10,011 bases of DNA from an uncultured Hyphomicrobiales bacterium (lineage in GTDB: Bacteria; Pseudomonadota; Alphaproteobacteria; Rhizobiales; Beijerinckiaceae), in assembly GCA_903918155.1 (NCBI GenBank), contig CAIXDD010000075.1:1-10011 (forward strand). Reading direction: 5' to 3'. Shown in pieces: positions 6,164-10,011 of this stretch; within the stretch, counting starts at the first letter, position 1; each line of letters starts with the position of its first letter. The notes beneath the pieces were generated by a model. It worked only from the letters and a program-made list of their open reading frames with translations, did not search any database and was not told the DNA's origin. Made by a program: the position numbers and the translations under genes.

Positions 6164-7108
6164 ATGAGACCGGCCAGGCAGACGACAGTGAAGGGGCGCA
6201 TCGCGCTTTCGGGCGCGGGAGTTCATTCCAATGCGCCGGCGCAGATCGTCCTGCGTCCTGCGGACGCCAATACGGGAATCACGTTCCTGCGCACGGGTCT
6301 CGAAGGCGGGCGCGAACGCTCCATCGAGGCGAAATGGTCGCAGGTGACGATGACCGAATTGTGCACGGTGATCGGCGAAGCCACATCGGGCGCGGTCTCC
6401 ACCATCGAACATCTGCTCGCCGCCCTCTCGGGCCTTGGCGTGGACAATGTGCGCGTGGAGGTGGACGGGCCGGAAGTGCCGATCATGGACGGTTCCGCCG
6501 CCGCTTTCGTCGAAGCCATCGATGCCGTGGGGCTCATGGAGCTTCCCGCGCCGCGCCGTTACGTCAAGGTGCTGAAGCCCGTGCGCGTGGAGCATGGCCG
6601 GGCCTTCTCCGAATTGCGCCCCGCCGCTGAGGGGTTCCGCCTAGAGGTGGAGATCGATTTCCCGCAGGGGATCATCGGCCGCCAGAAAAAGACCATCGAT
6701 CTCGACGCCAAGACGTTCCGCCGCGAGATCGCGCGCGCGCGCACGTTCGGTTTCGTGAGCGATGTGGAGCGGCTCTGGAAGGCGGGCTTCGCGCTGGGCG
6801 CCTCGCTGGAGAATTCCGTCGCGCTGGAGGAAGGGCGAATCCTCAATCCCGAAGGCCTGCGCTTCGCCGACGAATTCGTGCGTCACAAGACGCTCGACGC
6901 CGTGGGCGACCTCGCGCTGGCCGGCGCGCCGCTCATCGGCGCCTACCGCTCCTATTGCGGCGGCCACCGCATGAACGTCGCCGTGCTCGAGGCGCTGTTC
7001 AAGGACCATTCCAATTACGCCGTCGTGGAGGCGGGCGCGCCCCGTCTGGGCGGACGCGCGGAAGCCGCTTACGCGGCCCTCCCGGCCTATTCGGCCGAGC
7101 TCAACTGA
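6164..7108 (+). CDS. lpxC: UDP-3-O-acyl-N-acetylglucosamine deacetylase LpxC
   Basis: Cytoplasmic zinc deacetylase that carries out the committed step of lipid A synthesis, removing the acetyl group from UDP-3-O-acyl-GlcNAc. The 314 residues are near the family norm (about 305). The zinc ligands are in place: H83 in TIEHLLAAL, and H241 and D245 in RHKTLDAVGD. E82 next to H83 is the expected general base, and H268 in GGHRMN the expected active-site histidine. Two LpxC sub-domains are evident, the first to about residue 130 and the second carrying the RTFGF and EEGRILNPEGLRF stretches that shape the acyl tunnel. The start ATG at 6164 follows GGGAAGAG at 6146-6153 (ten bases) and GAGAGA at 6155-6160 (three bases). 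The first of these abuts the final leader hairpin. The gene stands alone between the ftsZ terminator and a hairpin-rich gap, so it is probably its own transcript or leads bamD-recN. Confidence 0.97.
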   Translation: MRPARQTTVKGRIALSGAGVHSNAPAQIVLRPADANTGITFLRTGLEGGRERSIEAKWSQVTMTELCTVIGEATSGAVSTIEHLLAALSGLGVDNVRVEVDGPEVPIMDGSAAAFVEAIDAVGLMELPAPRRYVKVLKPVRVEHGRAFSELRPAAEGFRLEVEIDFPQGIIGRQKKTIDLDAKTFRREIARARTFGFVSDVERLWKAGFALGASLENSVALEEGRILNPEGLRFADEFVRHKTLDAVGDLALAGAPLIGAYRSYCGGHRMNVAVLEALFKDHSNYAVVEAGAPRLGGRAEAAYAALPAYSAELN

Positions 7109-7111
7109 GCC

Positions 7112-7132
7112 TTCGCGCCGGCCGGGCGCGAA
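7112..7132 (+). terminator. Hairpin just after lpxC, weak terminator candidate
   Basis: TTCGCGCC at 7112-7119 pairs perfectly with GGCGCGAA at 7125-7132 around the loop GGCCG, starting three bases after the lpxC stop. No run of T follows, so it may only stabilise the 3' end or attenuate transcription. Confidence 0.35.
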
Positions 7133-7230
7133 TAAGCCGCAATCGCATGCGACTCCCGCCCCGTGCGTAACCTCCCGCGCGGGCTCCGGCGCTGCGAAGC
7201 TCGGCGGTACGCCGCCGGGTCGCGGCGGCG

Positions 7231-7315
7231 CGCAAGCCGCCCGCAAGCCAGCCGCCCGCAAGCCAGCCGCCCGCAAGCCGCAAGCAAACGGGACGCAAGC
7301 CGCCCGCAAGCCGCG
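7231..7315 (+). repeat. GC-rich direct repeats (CGCAAGCC-type) before bamD
   Basis: The core CGCAAGCC occurs six times, at 7231, 7242, 7257, 7272, 7294 and 7305. Two adjacent copies are exact 15-base units (7242-7256 and 7257-7271, CGCAAGCCAGCCGCC); the others are shorter or interrupted. It looks like a small variable-number tandem repeat. The period partly keeps a reading frame (Ser-Arg-Pro-Gln-Ala repeats), but that frame has no good start and is not called a gene. Confidence 0.8.
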
Positions 7316-7453
7316 CCGGCTGCGCGCGCGAGTGGCGCGCGGGCGTCTTTTGTTGTAGAAGCCCAACCCATGCTTCGCCCGGCCGGTCGCGCCGGGCGCT
7401 TCGTCAGGCGAGGCCCGCTCGCCATGGCCGTTTTCTCTTGAGGCGAGTCCCCC

Positions 7454-8353
7454 ATGCAGCGCGTCGAGATCCTTGAGCCGCAGGTTCCGCAAGCCAGCCT
7501 TCGCAGCGCCCGTCTTGCGCGCGTCTGCGCCGCCTTGCTGCTGGCCGTCGCCGCCGGCGGATGTTCGACGTTCGATTCGCTCAATCCTTTCGGCGGCGAG
7601 AAATATGAGATGAAGCTTCTGCCGGACGAGCCGGCGGAGGCGATCTACGACCAGGGTCTCGCCCGCCTCGCGCGCAACGATCACGAGGGCGCGGCGAAGA
7701 AATTCGCCGAGCTGGAGAAGCAATTCCCCTTCTCGCAATGGTCCCGCAAGGGCCTGCTGATGGTGACCTTCGCGAATTTCGAGGGGCGCAAATACGACGA
7801 TGCGGTGGTCGCCGGCAATCGTTACGTCAGCCTCTATCCCTCGACGCCGGAGACGCCTTACGCGCTCTATCTCATCGGCATGTCGATGTATAACCAGATC
7901 CCCGACATCTCCCGCGATCAGGATCGCGCGGAGCAGGCGGTGAAGGTCTTCAACGACCTCGTGCAGAAATTCCCCAAGTCGGAATATGCCGAAGAGGCGA
8001 AGTTCAAGCTGCTGGTCGCGCGCGACCAGCTCGCCGGCAAGGAGATGTCGGTGGGCCGCTATTATCTGGGCCGCAAGAATTACACCGCCGCCGCCAATCG
8101 TTTCCGCGAAGTCCTGTCGAAATACCAGACCACCCGCCATTCGGAGGAGGCGCTCTATCGCCTGACCGAATCCTATCTGGCGCTGGGCATCACCAACGAG
8201 GCGCAGACGGCGGCCGCCGTTCTGGGGCACAATTTCCCCGACGGCCAATGGTACAAGGACGCCTATTCGCTTCTGCAGACCGGCGGGCTCCAGCCCAGCG
8301 AAAATCGCGGCTCCTGGATTTCGCGCGTGTTTCGGACGACCTCGCAATCCTGA
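7454..8353 (+). CDS. bamD: Outer membrane assembly lipoprotein BamD (ComL family)
   Basis: Lipid-anchored periplasmic component of the BAM complex, which folds beta-barrel proteins into the outer membrane; BamD contacts BamA and is usually essential. The 299-residue product has an Arg-containing n-region, a hydrophobic stretch (residues 24-35) and a lipobox AGGC with C37 as the lipidated cysteine, followed by a Ser/Thr/Asp stretch. From about residue 60 to 270 it is a run of TPR-like helix pairs, with typical YDQGLARL..GDY-like and FPKSEYAEEAKFKL segments as in the outer-membrane lipoprotein family. At around 37 residues the lipoprotein signal is long; a later start would have to lie inside it, and none is better. 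AGGCGAG six bases upstream supports ATG 7454. recN follows after 33 bases, an arrangement common in alphaproteobacteria and suggesting a shared transcript. Confidence 0.96.
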   Translation: MQRVEILEPQVPQASLRSARLARVCAALLLAVAAGGCSTFDSLNPFGGEKYEMKLLPDEPAEAIYDQGLARLARNDHEGAAKKFAELEKQFPFSQWSRKGLLMVTFANFEGRKYDDAVVAGNRYVSLYPSTPETPYALYLIGMSMYNQIPDISRDQDRAEQAVKVFNDLVQKFPKSEYAEEAKFKLLVARDQLAGKEMSVGRYYLGRKNYTAAANRFREVLSKYQTTRHSEEALYRLTESYLALGITNEAQTAAAVLGHNFPDGQWYKDAYSLLQTGGLQPSENRGSWISRVFRTTSQS

Positions 8354-8386
8354 TATGGTCCGGGAACGCCTGATTCTGGGTTCCCT

Positions 8387-10011
8387 ATGCTGGTTCAGCT
8401 TTCGATCCGCGACATCGTACTGATCGATCGGCTCGATCTCGAGCCGGCGGACGGACTCACCGTGCTCACCGGCGAGACGGGCGCGGGCAAATCCATCCTG
8501 CTTGACGCTTTCGCGCTGGCGCTGGGCGCGCGCGGCGACGGGTCGCTCGTGCGCGAAGGACAGGCGCAGGGGCAGGTGACGGCGGTCTTCGCGCTCAAAT
8601 CCGGCCATCCCGCGCTGGCGGCCGCGCAGGCGCAGGAGATCGACGTCGAGGGCGACCTCATCCTGCGCCGGGTGCAGATGGGCGACGGGCGCACGCGCGC
8701 CTTCGTCAACGACCAGCCGGTGAGCGTGCAGACGCTGCGCGCCGTGGCCGCCTCCCTCGTCGAAATCCACGGCCAGCACGACGACCGCGCCCTCGTCGAT
8801 CCCGCGATGCATCGCGCGCTGATCGACGCCTCCGGCGCGCTGGAGCCCGAGGTCGCCGCCGTGCGCAAGGCCTGGGCCGCCGCGCGCGACGCGCGTCAGG
8901 CGCTGGCCGACGAAGAGGCGCGCATCGCCAAGGCGCGCGCCGACGCCGATTATCTGCGCCACGCCCATGCGGAGCTGACCAAGCTCGCGCCCGCGCCGCG
9001 CGAGGAGGAGGAGCTGGCCGCGCGCCGCGCCGCCATGCAGCAATCCGAAAAGGTCGTCTCCGAATTGCGCGACGCCGACGATGCGCTGACGGGCGAACAT
9101 GCGCCAAGCTCGCTGTTGCACGGCCTGATGCGCCGGCTTGAGCGGCGCGCGCAGCAGGCGCCCCAGCTCATGGAGCCGTCGCTGAAGGCGCTCGACGTCG
9201 CGCTGAACGCCGTCGATCTCGCCGCGCAGGCGGTGAGCGAGGCGTTGCGCGCCTGCGATTTCGATCCGCGCGAGCTGGAGCAGAACGAAGAGCGGCTGTT
9301 CGCGCTGCGCGCGGCCGCGCGCAAATATTCCGTGCCGGTGGACGATCTGGCCGCGCTCGCCGCGCGCTATGAATCCGATCTCGCCTCGCTCGACGCGGGC
9401 GAGGCGCGCCTTGTGGCGCTGGGGCGCGCGGCCGATGCGGCGCAGACGCATTTCCGCACGCTGGCGGTCGCCTTGAGCGCCGCGCGCGCGAAGGCGGCGG
9501 CCGCGCTCGACAAGAAGGTGAACGGCGAACTCAAGCCGCTGAAGCTCGAACAGGCGCGCTTCATGACGCAGGTCTCCAGCGCGCCCGACAACGCCGGGCC
9601 CGACGGCGTGGACCGCGTGGAGTTCTGGGTGCAGACCAATCCGGGCACGCGGCCGGGGCCCTTGATGAAAGTGGCCTCCGGCGGCGAGCTTGCGCGGTTC
9701 ATGCTGGCGCACAAAGTCGTGCTCGCCGATCGCGGGTCCGCGCCCACGCTCGTCTTCGACGAGATCGACACGGGCGTCGGCGGCGCGGTGGCCGACGCCA
9801 TCGGCCAGCGCCTTGCGCGGCTGGCGGCGCGCGTGCAGGTTCTCGCGGTCACCCATGCGCCGCAGGTCGCCGCGCGGGCCTCAGGCCATTTGCGCATCGC
9901 GAAATCGGCGGCCGACAAGGGCAAGCGCGTGGCCACGCGCGTCGAGCCTCTGGCGGAGGACGCGCGGCGCGAGGAGATCGCCCGCATGCTCGCCGGCGCC
10001 ACGATCACCGA
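8387..10011 (+). CDS. recN: DNA repair protein RecN (3' end cut by window)
   Basis: SMC-like ATPase that acts on DNA double-strand breaks in recombinational repair, with RecA. The frame from ATG 8387 is open to the window end (541 codons plus two bases); RecN is usually about 555 residues, so only the last 15-20 are missing. Walker A GETGAGKS is at 29-36, and the Q-loop region EIHGQHD at 126-132. A long Ala/Glu/Arg-rich helical coiled-coil region spans about 150-350. The ABC signature SGGE is at 431-434, Walker B LVFDEID has D458 and E459, and the switch histidine is H490 in VTHAPQ. No strong ribosome binding site precedes ATG; CTGGG at 8376-8380 is the best candidate and lies in one arm of an inverted repeat. 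I find no GTTC-N7-GTTC LexA box of the alphaproteobacterial type in the 33-base gap, so expression may come from upstream of bamD. Confidence 0.96.
   Translation, partial: MLVQLSIRDIVLIDRLDLEPADGLTVLTGETGAGKSILLDAFALALGARGDGSLVREGQAQGQVTAVFALKSGHPALAAAQAQEIDVEGDLILRRVQMGDGRTRAFVNDQPVSVQTLRAVAASLVEIHGQHDDRALVDPAMHRALIDASGALEPEVAAVRKAWAAARDARQALADEEARIAKARADADYLRHAHAELTKLAPAPREEEELAARRAAMQQSEKVVSELRDADDALTGEHAPSSLLHGLMRRLERRAQQAPQLMEPSLKALDVALNAVDLAAQAVSEALRACDFDPRELEQNEERLFALRAAARKYSVPVDDLAALAARYESDLASLDAGEARLVALGRAADAAQTHFRTLAVALSAARAKAAAALDKKVNGELKPLKLEQARFMTQVSSAPDNAGPDGVDRVEFWVQTNPGTRPGPLMKVASGGELARFMLAHKVVLADRGSAPTLVFDEIDTGVGGAVADAIGQRLARLAARVQVLAVTHAPQVAARASGHLRIAKSAADKGKRVATRVEPLAEDARREEIARMLAGATIT

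Larger units (their letters stand above)
7109..7453 (+). other. 345-base lpxC-bamD gap with hairpins and direct repeats
   Basis: No credible gene is seen. In order it holds the hairpin at 7112-7132, the ten-base palindrome TCGCATGCGA at 7143-7152, a six-base stem with TACG loop at 7202-7217, and the direct repeats at 7231-7315. These are followed by a stem of about eight pairs (7320-7327 with 7335-7342, including one G-T pair) trailed by CTTTT at 7347-7351, and a perfect eight-base stem at 7376-7383/7391-7398. The stem ending near 7351 could be the real lpxC terminator, though the T-run starts several bases after the stem. A bamD promoter must lie here if that is so, but I see no clear -35/-10 pair. 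AGGCGAG at 7441-7447, six bases before ATG, is a good bamD ribosome binding site. Confidence 0.5.

Noticed and set aside
5670..6167. A 165-codon open frame on the + strand before lpxC
   Set aside because: No ribosome binding site or good start; translation is Arg-rich; the 24- and 25-base repeats shift frame between units, which a coding repeat would not do; it runs over the lpxC start.
7163..7441. A 92-codon frame with Ser-Arg-Pro-Gln-Ala repeats before bamD
   Set aside because: The repeats come from a GC-rich tandem tract, no proper start signal is present and no domain is recognised.
8354..8386. LexA (SOS) box upstream of recN
   Set aside because: GAAC and GTTC occur as inverted arms 12 bases apart, not as the GTTC-N7-GTTC direct repeat used in alphaproteobacteria.
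6641..9856. A 1071-codon open frame on the minus strand across lpxC, bamD and recN
   Set aside because: It lies opposite three well-identified genes, its product is Arg/Gly/His/Ala-rich without domains, and long antisense frames are common in GC-rich genes with strong third-position bias.

Overview
This window is a stretch of the conserved alphaproteobacterial division and cell-wall (dcw) cluster and what lies downstream of it. In order, all on the + strand, it holds: a small cupin protein, ddl, ftsQ, ftsA, ftsZ, lpxC, bamD and the nearly complete recN. The high GC content (about two thirds by eye), the FtsA form carrying a GRTH...GHQRSRG segment, the 588-residue FtsZ with a very long Pro/Ala/Gln linker, and the order ddl-ftsQ-ftsA-ftsZ-lpxC-bamD-recN all point to a member of the Hyphomicrobiales (Rhizobiales). 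The family cannot be fixed from the sequence alone.

Layout. At 1-424 a single-domain cupin closes the upstream part of the cluster. At 562-3742 ddl, ftsQ and ftsA form a tightly coupled operon with two ATGA stop/start overlaps. A 97-base spacer with small hairpins and a 12-codon micro-ORF precedes ftsZ (3840-5606), and ftsZ ends at a textbook intrinsic terminator (5631-5663). There follow 500 bases without a credible gene. This stretch begins as an AT-rich island, probably holding a promoter, and ends in a tandem array of seven 24-25 base units. Each unit folds as CGCGC-tetraloop-GCGCG, and the last hairpin directly abuts the lpxC ribosome binding site. lpxC (6164-7108) is followed by a 345-base gap with hairpins and GC-rich direct repeats, then bamD (7454-8353). 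After 33 bases comes recN, which runs off the end of the window about 15-20 codons short of its expected stop.

Function. Ddl supplies D-Ala-D-Ala for peptidoglycan. FtsQ, FtsA and FtsZ build the divisome. LpxC commits carbon to lipid A and BamD helps insert outer-membrane proteins, so the region couples septation, wall synthesis and outer-membrane growth. RecN, a DNA double-strand-break repair SMC-like protein, sits behind bamD. Every gene is a known family. The least explained material is non-coding: the hairpin array in the lpxC leader, the repeats before bamD and the structured ftsA-ftsZ spacer. Within the genes, the 3' part of ddl has a codon style unlike its neighbours.
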